From assembly GCA_001687465.1 (NCBI GenBank), contig LVLI01000008.1, positions 1 through 22,573 of the forward strand: 22,573 bases of DNA. The letters are read 5' to 3'. How positions within the stretch are numbered: the stretch's first letter is position 1; every line of letters starts with the position of its first letter. The position numbers and the translations under genes are program-made. A model generated the notes under the pieces. That model was not told the DNA's origin, did no database searches, and worked only from the letters and a program-made list of their open reading frames with translations. Shown here one piece after another: positions 10,166 to 18,287 of this stretch. The stretch is from Halocafeteria seosinensis. Its lineage: Eukaryota > Sar > Bigyra > Bicosoecida.

Positions 10166-10687
10166 GTACGATCGGCTGGAAACCTACAAGTCGAATTGTT
10201 TACTGCTGAAGACGAAAAGCATTTTGAAATATGCTATGATAATGACAGCAAGGATATGGTTAATATACCGAATAGCGAAAGAGTGTCAAACAGTGATGAC
10301 TCCGTACATACTGAAAACCTTCCGCAGGTGGAGCTTTCCAGATGAGAGCTGTTAGGGCACTGACGTTTTCAAGAAAGTGAGAGATCTCGTTACTGAGAAG
10401 TTGTGTCGTGTATTGATGTACGGTATAAAGAAGCTTGTATTCTAAAACAAAGTTGAAACGGATATATATGGGGTACATACTGTATACTGTCGATACCAGA
10501 AATAAGGGCGAAAACTTTCGCTCTTATTTTTGCCATCTGTGTACAAGCACTGTATAGAAATTGAACAGCACGACCAATGTATGGCGACATTTGATGGCCC
10601 ATAGTGGATGGGAGAATGCTCTCGAGCATCGGAAGGAAAGAAGATCGAAGCAGCAACCTAGTTTGTTGCACCACACAACGTCTATAG
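10166..10687. other. 3' flank of the membrane-protein gene, no separate gene seen
   Basis: The frame of the preceding gene stays open for about 59 more codons after its TGA, to about 10344, and encodes an acidic, polar stretch (FTAEDEKHFEICYDND) that could be a lost cytoplasmic tail. An overlapping frame gives DAEYDRLETYKS. From 10345 to 10687 nothing supportable is seen on either strand. Confidence 0.35.
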
Positions 10688-11190
10688 GTGGAATCAAAAG
10701 ACAAAAGAAGGACGATTGATAGAATAGTAACATTCATCGTTGATGAGAGTATGGCCTTCCGAGTTGTTGATACTCAGTCATTCAAGAGGATGCTGGAGAG
10801 CGGCGCTGGCATAGTGCCTGCTGCATGCTCAGCGGATTCCTTACTCTCCGGGAAAACATGGTTAGCGTTCTCCGACACGCTCATTCGGAGGATATGTCTG
10901 TTTCTGACGTGACAAGCAAACTACAAGCGCTTCGAAAGCGCCAGGCTGATATTCTCGCAGGTATCCATTATGCATCGATACGCCTGGAACGACAAGGAGA
11001 CTGTACACTTCCTGAGGTTGTGTTGGTAGGAATGAAACTCTTCAACGGAGAATTGAAAGTCCGTCAAGACGACACAAATTCCAGTAAAGATTTTAAGAAA
11101 AGAGCGCGGGAAGGGTTGTCCACTAGACTTAAACAACACAACATGTTCCTTTGCTACGTCGTCTGCCTTCTGGACCCACGTTTCTACGCC
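10688..11190 (+). pseudogene. hAT-family transposase relic (ZBED-like), two frames
   Basis: The first frame (10688-10912) contains RIVTFIVDESMAFRVVDTQS followed by FKRMLE. This matches the hAT pattern in which a helix ending in a D-x-x-P/A-F-x-V-V motif is followed by a G/S-F-x-x-L/M-L segment. The second frame (10825 to about 11187) contains SKLQALRKRQADILAGI and ends in CLLDPRFYA, the highly conserved LLDPRFK-type motif of hAT transposases. The two pieces are in different frames, the middle is shortened, and the BED finger and C-terminal dimerisation domain are absent. It is a dead fragment. Its right end abuts the tail of the opposite-strand ATPase gene near 11190-11245. Confidence 0.65.
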
Positions 11191-13139
11191 ACCCCTCATC
11201 CAACAATTTCCAGCTTGACTCTGCTTCAACTCCCGCATGACTAAACTTTAACTCTTGGATCACCAGGAGTTGTACCGCAAGTGTCAGCGCGTCTCTTATT
11301 CTCGTGACAGCATCAATACGGCGTAAGTGGCAAGGTGTCCACTCTTCAGCCGTCACCTTTACCAGAGGATGCTTCCACTCCAATTTCTGTACCATAACAA
11401 ACTGAGTTTGAGCGTCGTATTCCCTAAGTTCTTCATAACCACGGTAAAGTGCCTGCATTTGACGCCATGTCCTATCAATCAGAATGGAAAGTTCCGCAAT
11501 ATACTCTTTCTGAATGCTCAGCCTCTTTACAGTTCCCGAAGGCAAATGAGCAACCCCTCGGATGCTACTGGAGATGATCTCGTATTTATGTTCCAAAAAT
11601 GCTGGTGTGCTCAGCCCCAAGATAACGTTTTTTTCATTTGCTTCCCCCGAGCAGCACTTTTGCACTGACAGCAATCCTAGCTCAAAATATAAACGAAGTC
11701 CAACTGTATGACGAGCTTCAGGTTGACATTCGAAGTAAGTCTCGTGATTGAGAATCTTCTTAAGATCGCCAGCAGTAAGGGAGCCTCCTCCCAAATACAT
11801 TAAAGATTCGGTCCGGGATTCCTTTTCCTTGGTCTTAATAAATCTCTTGATCACGTCTCCATAGTTAAGTCGACATTTCTCCAGGAATGATTCCACACCT
11901 GGTCTATTTAGGTCCCCTTCCAACTCGAACAAAAAATAATAAATATCAAACGGATTATACAAGTCGCTCACATCTTTGACATCGTCCACCGCGAAACAAA
12001 AGCCATTGTAATGTTTTTTCAGATAGTAACACATAATATTCAATGGTTCCTCGTCTTCCAACTCTGCCGCCAACTGTGCCAATTTTTTAGGTTTGCTCGT
12101 ACAGAACTTATCAATGACATTAAACTTGTTATCCATCCTATCGTACAAGTGTTCAAACATCCGTCTTATTTCAGCCTTTGTTACGCCTACTAATCCGTGG
12201 TAGTGCTTATGGCGCATAGCGTCCTCAATATCCATTCTTGATAAACCCGTACCACTTATGCGTAGAAGCGACACCGTTACGATGCGAAATAGATTTTCTT
12301 GACTATGTTTGATACAATTTCCAAAGCTGCTTAACACTTGAAGAAGTTTAGTCATTTGCTGCTTTGTTGAACCATCAGTCAATTCGTCGAGGGCCAAATC
12401 CCTGGAAGGCTTGTCAAATTCGTCAATCAACAAGATGGGCTGAGGATCCACATATTCTTTTACGTCATCATCGAGCTGCCCCGCAACATTTGTCCACAAT
12501 CGAGTTACACGATGTAGGCCCCGTTCGAGTAGCAATACAGGATCGTCGTTTGAAATATCCGTCAAGTCTACCCCTTCGTCGGCGAACACAAGTCTAACAT
12601 GACTTGGCAATACCTCGACAGAGTTAACATGTCCCAACGAGATACGGATCACCGGATGTATAGGCGCGCGCAAAAACTGATCCCCTTTTTCCAAAGAGTG
12701 AAGTCGAGTTAAAAACTTCAAATATTGCTTTTCATCCTTTCCCCAACAAGCGGAGAGTGCTGACTTGATAAATGATAACAATGTTGTTTTCCCAAACCTT
12801 TGCGGGAAAATTACTGAAAAAGCCTTGCAAAGATCATCTAGGAGTATCCTCGCATACTCAGCTGACTTATCAATGAATAGTCCCTCGGAAATCATTTCAA
12901 AAGCATCGCCCTGAGAGCTTCTCGTATGGGTATAACAAAAATATCCCGATGTGGTTCCGTTAAGTGCGTTACGTCGAGCGCGAGTGATCTTTTCTAACCT
13001 TTCTGCCGTTACATTGGTAACTTCAATGCCGACACCTGCCACCAGTTACACCCTAGTTACATCTTGTAGAGATTTCGGAATTTGATTTTCAGTGCTTACT
13101 TACCTGTACCGCCTCCAGTATTCGGAGCTACGCGCCCTC
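11129..13139 (-). CDS. AAA-ATPase-like protein with degenerate PD-(D/E)XK-type C-terminus, spliced 5' end
   Basis: The main exon encodes 635 residues. GLFIDKSAEYARILLDD leads into a Walker A of the FPQRFGKTT type (about residue 80) and a Walker B ILLIDEFD (about residue 205), the hallmark of the AAA-ATPase-like family that is usually fused to a DUF1703 PD-(D/E)XK nuclease. The middle contains the usual NPFDIYYFLFELE and GLRLYFELGLLSV regions. Near the end RRIDAV...LLVIQELKF could be the D...ExK nuclease core. The following family region is missing, and the last 30 residues look random where the hAT relic begins. The frame begins with GTG, not ATG; the sequence shows an acceptor CAG at 13038-13036 and a donor GTAAGT at 13103-13098, joining in frame an exon 13139-13104 (GRVAPNTGGGTG). 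The true start is upstream or lost. These proteins are expanded in many protists; function is uncertain (possibly defence- or mobile-element-linked). Confidence 0.7.
13036..13103 (-). other. Putative spliceosomal intron (68 nt) in the AAA-ATPase gene
   Basis: On the minus strand CAG|GTAAGT (donor, 13104/13103) and GGTGGCAG|GT (acceptor, 13036/13035) bracket 68 nt. Splicing joins a one-base codon remainder to GT and gives a continuous frame ...GGGTGVGIEV. A further acceptor-like TTTGTGTTTGCAG ends at 13140, so the upstream exon may be only 36 nt. Confidence 0.5.
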
Positions 13140-13799
13140 CTGCAAACACAAACGCAAAATAAGGGAAGTAGTGCAATTTTCTCCTCTAGACAAATCCACA
13201 GCCAACAATACGGACAAGTAACCAAAGCACAAAGATGGTTTCTTCCGTAGATAATCAGTTATTCTAAACGTGAAATGGTATCCTTGACTAGGGGTTTTGG
13301 TCTTTAGAGTATCTAGATTGTAAGTTTCATAAAACTCTACAAATTTTGGGTATGTTTCCTCATCGTAGATATGGTCTAAATCAACAGTAATAAATTTACT
13401 CTTATCCATAACCATTCCGTAGTTTATTTTTGGATTTTCCTTTATGCCTTTCAATACGTCCTTGGTTCTACGCTTTGTTTTTTCCCTATCCGTAACCTTT
13501 TCCCATCCATTTTTCGAAGGTCTTTTCAGTCCTTCATATAATGGAATTAGGTCAAAAAACTTGCTCATTTTCTTTGCTTGTTTGTATTTCAAATTATCAG
13601 CTTTGGTCGCCATCTTATCTATACTCTCCTTATAGTGCTCAGTCTTTAAGCCATTAGGGGGTTGGTTCATCAAAGATTTACTAAATTTGTTATCTTTATC
13701 CATCTTTTCTGTTGGTTCTTCCTCTATACTCTTCCTATATCGCCTAGTCCTTAAGCCATTAGGGGGGTCATTGTTAATTTCTATATTCTCTCCAGTCAT
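13128..13799 (-). pseudogene. Viral primase-polymerase (AEP/prim-pol), N-terminal part only, truncated at host junction
   Basis: An ATG at 13799 is preferred over the one at 13841, because a TATA-rich tract lies between them. The protein shows IPLYEGLKRPSKNGW, then NYGMVMDKSKFITVDLDH with the two metal-binding Asp residues of motif I (D140 and D142 from this start), then TKTPSQGYHFTFR, the S/T-x-G-x-H motif II. This order is characteristic of bifunctional primase-polymerases of viruses and plasmids. Homology stops at about base 13239 (after DYLRKK). The remaining 36 codons are richer in GC, unlike the family, and end at 13128. Motif III and the helicase half expected in viruses are absent. 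The N-terminus has an internal duplication: PPNGLRTRRYRKSIEE and PPNGLKTEHYKESIDK, 35 codons apart. It is probably inactive. Confidence 0.75.
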
Positions 13800-13924
13800 T
13801 GTTATGATTATATAAAAACTATATATAAAAATTATTTCCATTGAAATGCGCGTTTAAAATTCACTATCGCTTAAAACAGTAATTCATTAGGTAGCTGTAT
13901 TACTTTTATGGATTTTATAGTGGA

Positions 13925-13964
13925 CCCATTTTGGACATACAGTTAATTGTATATCCATTATGGG
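13925..13964. repeat. Imperfect palindrome, 17-bp arms
   Basis: The arms CCCATTTTGGACATACA (13925-13941) and TGTATATCCATTATGGG (13948-13964) pair at 14 of 17 positions around a 6-nt loop. It lies about 125 bp upstream of the primase start and could be an operator or a terminator. Confidence 0.6.
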
Positions 13965-14598
13965 CACAGTTAAAAACAGTAAAAATAATTTGAAGTGTTC
14001 TTGTGAAGTTGAGGTATTCATACACTAAATAAAAAAGCTGTTTTTGTAGTCAAAACTACTCCTATAAAGCCGTAAAACATATCGTTATAATCACTGTTTC
14101 AAGACGCATCTACTCATTTTATTCATTTATGGAGTTGATAGAATAACAAAAGCCCGACCATCTATCCCGACCACTACCCGCACCCAAAGCTTTATGGTAG
14201 GGAGGGAAGCTCCAAAGGGGAACTCAAGGGGCAAGTAGAATGGCGGGATATATTCACTCATTTTATTCTTCTTATCACTCTAAAACACTTGTGATATGGT
14301 TGATTAAACATTGCTGGTTTTGATTGTGTGATTGGTTTTCTAGATAAGACGGACTTTTGGAAGTTATGGACCTATAGTCCTACAGGGGAAGGAGGGAAAA
14401 CTACAAAAAAGGTAAGGGAGGGCTGAGATGGAACAGACGGAGAATTTACGGATATGCTTTACTATCGTAGCCATCCATTGAGGCTGAAACAATGTTGATA
14501 AGATAGAGAATGAAAAATAGACTAGGATGATATGGTTCGTTTTCAAATTACTCATTGTTTTTATCCCTTTACAGACGTTTAAAGGGGGCTTTGAGAGG

Positions 14599-14621
14599 CT
14601 CTAGGACGGGAAATCCTAGAG
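14599..14621. repeat. Perfect 8-bp hairpin
   Basis: CTCTAGGA (14599-14606), a 7-nt loop CGGGAAA, and TCCTAGAG (14614-14621) pair perfectly. It lies in the gene-free viral region; role unknown. Confidence 0.6.
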
Positions 14622-15052
14622 GGATGTAAACAACAAAAAAGGTGAGGGATAGCAGACCGGATGATTGGAGGCCTTGAAATGGTGATTTTCTAGATGGTAG
14701 GTATGATGCATATGTATGGAAACAGCGGAGAATATCCTTTGTAATGGCCTAGTTGGCGTTTGTATTGGTGAAGTGTGAGTGGAGTAAATTGGGATTTTCT
14801 ATACGGTGGGGAGGGCCGGTATGGATGGGTTATGGTGCGGTGCTTCTACAGTGCCCATTTATGGCTCATATACCTGCTTTGATACCGTGGTGTGATGAAA
14901 ACTACATTAACAATGCTTATAACTAGCTGCTGGGAAGGAATGGGGAGCTTTTGAGGTGATGGTGTGAATTGAGGAAGTTGACGTGAATTCTACGTGAATT
15001 TGTAGAACGGCTTAAAGACTGGGGGATATACCAAGAGTATAGAGAAATAATA

Positions 15053-15670
15053 ATGAACTACCAAATGAAAACCCATATACGCGAATTAATGGAACTGCTG
15101 GATGAAAATCAAGGAGAGATACCAAATGGTTTTTATTTATCCTGTGCGAACAAGTTGAGAGATTTATTTAACGAGAGTGATAGTGATTATGGAAGTGATA
15201 CAAGCAGTGATTATGAAAGTGATACAAGCAGTGATATTGATAGTGTGGATGAAGAAGATGATATGGATAGTGTGGATGAAGAAGAAGATGATATGGATAG
15301 TGTGGATGAAGAAGAGGAAATAATTGAAAGAAGGCCGGTAGGAAGACCGAACTTGCCTGATTTAGAACGGTCGTATAATTGGATAGTCAAGTATAAAATG
15401 CTGGACAATAATATTATTAAGAAATTGAGGTTAGTTGAGGAACCATCCATAGAATACGAAATGGTACCAATGTTAGTAGAAAAAGTTGATAGAAAGAACC
15501 ATCAACACGCTTACCGTTCCTATGGTATTGATGATAGCGAATTAGAAACTTTATTTGACAAATTAAAAACATTTCACACGAAAATTCAGGACAAAGATAT
15601 GATTGTTGAAGAGGATGAAAATAATGAGGATGAAACAAGCGAAGAAGGGGCTCAAGCCTGTCCCGTCTGA
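15053..15670 (+). CDS. Acidic repeat protein of the viral element, function unknown
   Basis: This 205-residue protein starts at an ATG seven bases after TATAGAGA. Residues 1-40 (IRELMELLDENQGEIPNGFY followed by LSCANKLRDLF) resemble a short helical segment seen in several small-virus proteins, in which a 'leucine-rich helix, IPxGxY, Asn, Leu' pattern recurs; this is from memory and weak. Residues 43-92 are a Ser/Asp/Glu repeat: two SDYxSDTS units, then three MDSVDEEE-type units. After RRPVGRPNLPDLERSY comes a mixed helical region, then another acidic stretch at the C-terminus. The strong negative charge suggests a chaperone-like, DNA-mimic or histone-binding role, but nothing in the sequence decides this. 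The next gene, the lipase, starts 105 bp downstream on the same strand. Confidence 0.7.
   Translation: MNYQMKTHIRELMELLDENQGEIPNGFYLSCANKLRDLFNESDSDYGSDTSSDYESDTSSDIDSVDEEDDMDSVDEEEDDMDSVDEEEEIIERRPVGRPNLPDLERSYNWIVKYKMLDNNIIKKLRLVEEPSIEYEMVPMLVEKVDRKNHQHAYRSYGIDDSELETLFDKLKTFHTKIQDKDMIVEEDENNEDETSEEGAQACPV
15183..15318 (+). repeat. Short in-frame coding repeats in the acidic protein
   Basis: Two 24-27-bp units reading AGTGATTATG(G/A)AAGTGAT... (15183-15234) are followed by three copies of a GATAGTGTGGATGAAGAA unit (15238-15318) differing by whole codons. Slippage has kept the frame open. Confidence 0.8.
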
Positions 15671-15727
15671 AATATAAATCAAAAAATTAGTTCTAAATAA
15701 GCACTTGCGATGCTCCTTTGGTTTTTT

Positions 15728-15775
15728 TAGCGATTAATATATTTTTCTAGCGATTAATATATATATAATTATTAT
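15728..15775 (+). promoter_or_regulatory. Putative lipase promoter with tandem TAGCGATTAATATAT boxes
   Basis: TAGCGATTAATATAT occurs at 15728-15742 and again, perfectly, at 15748-15762, exactly 20 bp later and 13 bp before the lipase ATG. The second copy runs into a long TATATATA tract. Two turns of helix between identical boxes next to a start codon suggests a transcription-factor site or TATA element. Confidence 0.5.
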
Positions 15776-16765
15776 ATGGTGAAGAATTTAGAAAAGGTAA
15801 TCAAAGAGTTTTTAAAACAGAATCAGAAAGGGAAGAAAAAGAACAAAGGGAAGAAAAAGAACGAACCAAAGAAAGAAAAGAAAGAAGAGGAACCAAAAGT
15901 AGAAGTGGAAGAAGAAATTAAAGAGGAAAACCCCCAGCAATCTGACACTAAAATTGATATTCCTAATGATACATCCTTGCCTAGTTCAACTAAGATATCA
16001 AAGATACCTTCTGATGTTACATATTTTCAAGTTTGTACCGCGTCTTATGTAGAACATAAGAAAAGACCTAGTCTTATTAACAGATTCTGGCAATATATAC
16101 CAAGTAGTTCAACGGATACCGTAGCAGTCTATATAGACAAACTAAATAAGGTGATGTTAGTTGCTTATCGTGGGACAGTCGTAACTAGTCCAAATGATTT
16201 ACAAGCTGATTCAAAGATTGCTTTTAACCGTTTAAGTGAAACAACTAGATTCCAGAATGACTTTAAGACGACTGGAACTTTGCTTGAGGAGTTTTCACCT
16301 GAAGATTTTAGTTATTTTTTCACTGGTCATAGTTTGGGAAACGCGATTCAACTGGAAATGAGCCGTAAATTCAATGTTGTTAGTGGAGGAAGAGGATATA
16401 ATGGTGCTTTACAACCACGAGATATTGTTCAAACTCCTAAAAAGTTTAACTTTTGGTACATCAAAGGTGACCCCTTATTTTCTCTTTCAGGACGATTTCT
16501 AACTAGGAATTTGTTTGTTTTCCCTCAAGTAACTAAAGGAGCTTTGGGAAATCATAGTTTAGAGAATTTCCAAGGTTTAACCAAATCTGATGCGATTAAG
16601 TCGGGAGGTAGTAAGCGAAATATTAAAAAACTTCCAACAAAGGCTGAACTTGTTAAGTTAGGATTAGCAAAGAAAGGCGATAAGAACGTAACAGTTGGAG
16701 GTAGTAGTATTCCGAAAGTTGTCGTTGATTTCTACAATGAATTGGAGAAAGAATTGTTGAACTAA
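15776..16765 (+). CDS. Class 3 lipase (alpha/beta hydrolase) of the viral element
   Basis: This 329-residue protein has the lipase class 3 fold in the expected order. There is a YRGT oxyanion-side strand at 131-134 followed by DLQAD, the nucleophile elbow TGHSLGNA with Ser186, a GYNGAL loop at 207-212, the acid residue in IKGDPLF (Asp232) and the base in LGNHSLENF (His260). All three catalytic residues are present, so it is probably active on acylglycerols or phospholipids. Residues 1-55 are a low-complexity Lys/Glu-rich extension with no signal peptide, and the last 45 residues after the domain are basic and helical. Lipases of this type occur in Polinton-like viruses and giant viruses, where a role in membrane penetration or host-lipid use has been suggested but not shown. 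It is convergent with the beta-helix gene, 37 bp apart. Confidence 0.85.
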   Translation: MVKNLEKVIKEFLKQNQKGKKKNKGKKKNEPKKEKKEEEPKVEVEEEIKEENPQQSDTKIDIPNDTSLPSSTKISKIPSDVTYFQVCTASYVEHKKRPSLINRFWQYIPSSSTDTVAVYIDKLNKVMLVAYRGTVVTSPNDLQADSKIAFNRLSETTRFQNDFKTTGTLLEEFSPEDFSYFFTGHSLGNAIQLEMSRKFNVVSGGRGYNGALQPRDIVQTPKKFNFWYIKGDPLFSLSGRFLTRNLFVFPQVTKGALGNHSLENFQGLTKSDAIKSGGSKRNIKKLPTKAELVKLGLAKKGDKNVTVGGSSIPKVVVDFYNELEKELLN

Positions 16766-16766
16766 A

Positions 16767-16798
16767 TTATTTTAATTCTTTTGAAAGAGTTAAAATAA
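16767..16798. terminator. Bidirectional palindromic hairpin between convergent genes
   Basis: TTATTTTAATTCTT (16767-16780), loop TTTTGA or TTGA, and AAGAGTTAAAATAA (about 16785-16798) form a nearly perfect 14-bp AT-rich stem with one G-T pair. It fills the 37-bp gap between the stop codons of the lipase (+) and beta-helix (-) genes. A palindrome at the ends of both transcripts fits the 'hairpin rule' for 3'-end formation described in mimivirus and its virophage. Confidence 0.6.
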
Positions 16799-16802
16799 GT
16801 TA

Positions 16803-18287
16803 TTATGCTGTTACGTCCGCAAAACTGTTAGATACCAGCTTATATAAGTTATTACCGTCAGCTGATATATGTTCAGATGTAAGGTTATATATGGATACGT
16901 TCCCTGAAGCAAAAGCACTTACTGTATTATGAAGTTCAAACCCGTAAGCGTTCTGTTGCCCTTGTACTCCATTGCTACTGAATATACAGGAGTTAATAGT
17001 TAGAATAGGGCTATTTGGGTTAGCTTCTTCAAACTGAATTCTCATTCCCGATTTTTTAGCGTGTCTACATACAACCCCTACAAAATTAAAGACCGATAAG
17101 TTCCCCTTTCCTCCAATGTCAATACAATACTCACCCTTGTTATCGTCACTTATTGGTTCAAAACTAATTCTGGCATTTTTTATGCTGACAGAGAAATTAG
17201 CATTGAAAGCAACATCATATTGTTTATCTTGGAGTTTGTCAAGTGACATATCTGAAAAGTAGTTTATATTTTCCCGAGAAGGATTAGCACTTGGTTCATA
17301 GAGTACATCTTGAAAGTTGTTCATTCCTGTAAGGTTTGAAAAGCTATTTCCTCTACTAAAAGCCTGAATAGATAGACCGGTAGTACAGTTCTCAAGATGT
17401 ATACGATTGAAAACATTATCGTGGCTACCATCAGCACTAGCTCCACTAGCATGGGTAAGGTATACCCCCGTCTTCGTTTCAGTTGAGGTAGCTAGAATAG
17501 TTACATTTTCAATTAGGTTATTATCTGAACCACGAATTACTAAAGCCCCGTTATCATCACTACCGTTTAAATTACAATCTTGAAACCGACAGTTTCGTAG
17601 AGTTGTATAACTCCCTTGTAACTGAATACCAACATTACACTGGCTAAACATTAGTCCGTTATATACTGGCATCGTTACTTTAGTACCTGTTATATTAAGA
17701 CCCATATTACATCCTACACAGAAAATGTCATTACTACGAAACAATGAGTTATTGGTAAATTCAGCTCCAATATCGGCATTCACAAGATGTATATTTTCTA
17801 CAACAACCGAACTACAGGTAGAAACTATAAGCCCACGGTCATTTGCTGGACTACCACGAGTTACCCATTGGTTGTCAACAAATAAATCACGAATTGCTAT
17901 ATTATCTTTATTATCATCGGCGTGTATTGTCCTAATAGCCGTAGTAAGATTAGCATTTACTTCTAAAATAGTATTCCTGCTAGATGAGCCACGAAATGAA
18001 ATTCCACTTAATAAGTTAATTGCCACATTTCCATTGTTGGTACTACCTCCGTCAATAAAGAATTTCCCACTAGTAAGCCGTATAACATCCCCATCTTGAG
18101 CCTGATTTATAGCATCTTGAATTACGTTTTGGTCGTTTGCCCCAAGACAGACAAAATTAGCACTAGCTTTAACGTCTTCTGGAGCTTGCGAAGATGCTAT
18201 AAGTGTGGTGAAACTGTCCATTTCGGTTTCATATAGGTATTTCCTCATAATTTTTTGATTGGAATCTAGAATTTGACTGACTGACAT
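16803..18287 (-). CDS. Parallel beta-helix (pectate-lyase-like) protein, candidate virion fibre or receptor-binding protein
   Basis: This 494-residue protein begins at an ATG seven bases after TATAGAGA. Residues 1-40 form a short helical leader without a signal peptide. Residues 43-76 (FVCLGANDQNVIQDAINQAQ, then DGDVIRLTSGKF) match the conserved start of pectate-lyase/tailspike beta-helix domains: 'D...IQ.AI' followed by 'V.L..G.Y/F'. Then about 12 rungs follow, with Asn-ladder residues and repeated 'N-x-hydrophobic-x-(N/D)-C' turns (ENIHLVNADIG, NLIENVTILA, LENCTTGLSIQ). No catalytic residues of pectate lyases can be assigned. Such domains form phage tailspikes and adhesins; here a capsid-surface attachment role is inferred from the viral context. 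It is divergent from the SAP protein gene (57 bp) and convergent with the lipase. Confidence 0.7.
   Translation of the reverse strand: MSVSQILDSNQKIMRKYLYETEMDSFTTLIASSQAPEDVKASANFVCLGANDQNVIQDAINQAQDGDVIRLTSGKFFIDGGSTNNGNVAINLLSGISFRGSSSRNTILEVNANLTTAIRTIHADDNKDNIAIRDLFVDNQWVTRGSPANDRGLIVSTCSSVVVENIHLVNADIGAEFTNNSLFRSNDIFCVGCNMGLNITGTKVTMPVYNGLMFSQCNVGIQLQGSYTTLRNCRFQDCNLNGSDDNGALVIRGSDNNLIENVTILATSTETKTGVYLTHASGASADGSHDNVFNRIHLENCTTGLSIQAFSRGNSFSNLTGMNNFQDVLYEPSANPSRENINYFSDMSLDKLQDKQYDVAFNANFSVSIKNARISFEPISDDNKGEYCIDIGGKGNLSVFNFVGVVCRHAKKSGMRIQFEEANPNSPILTINSCIFSSNGVQGQQNAYGFELHNTVSAFASGNVSIYNLTSEHISADGNNLYKLVSNSFADVTA

Larger units (their letters stand above)
13800..15052. other. Gene-free viral region with palindromes and G-rich tracts
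   Basis: No convincing ORF is present on either strand over 1.25 kb, unusual for a compact viral element. It holds an imperfect 17-bp palindrome (13925-13964), a perfect 8-bp hairpin (14599-14621), the 13-bp direct repeat ACTCATTTTATTC at 14112 and 14256, similar ATTTTCTA segments near 14335, 14686 and 14793, and two related ACAAAAAAGGT(A/G)AGGGA tracts near 14403 and 14633. Many purine-rich GGGAGGG-like runs occur. The piece could be decayed coding sequence, a regulatory region or an origin. Confidence 0.5.

Noticed and set aside
10825-11244. Intact hAT transposase gene
   Set aside because: Only two out-of-frame pieces remain, with no BED finger or dimerisation domain.
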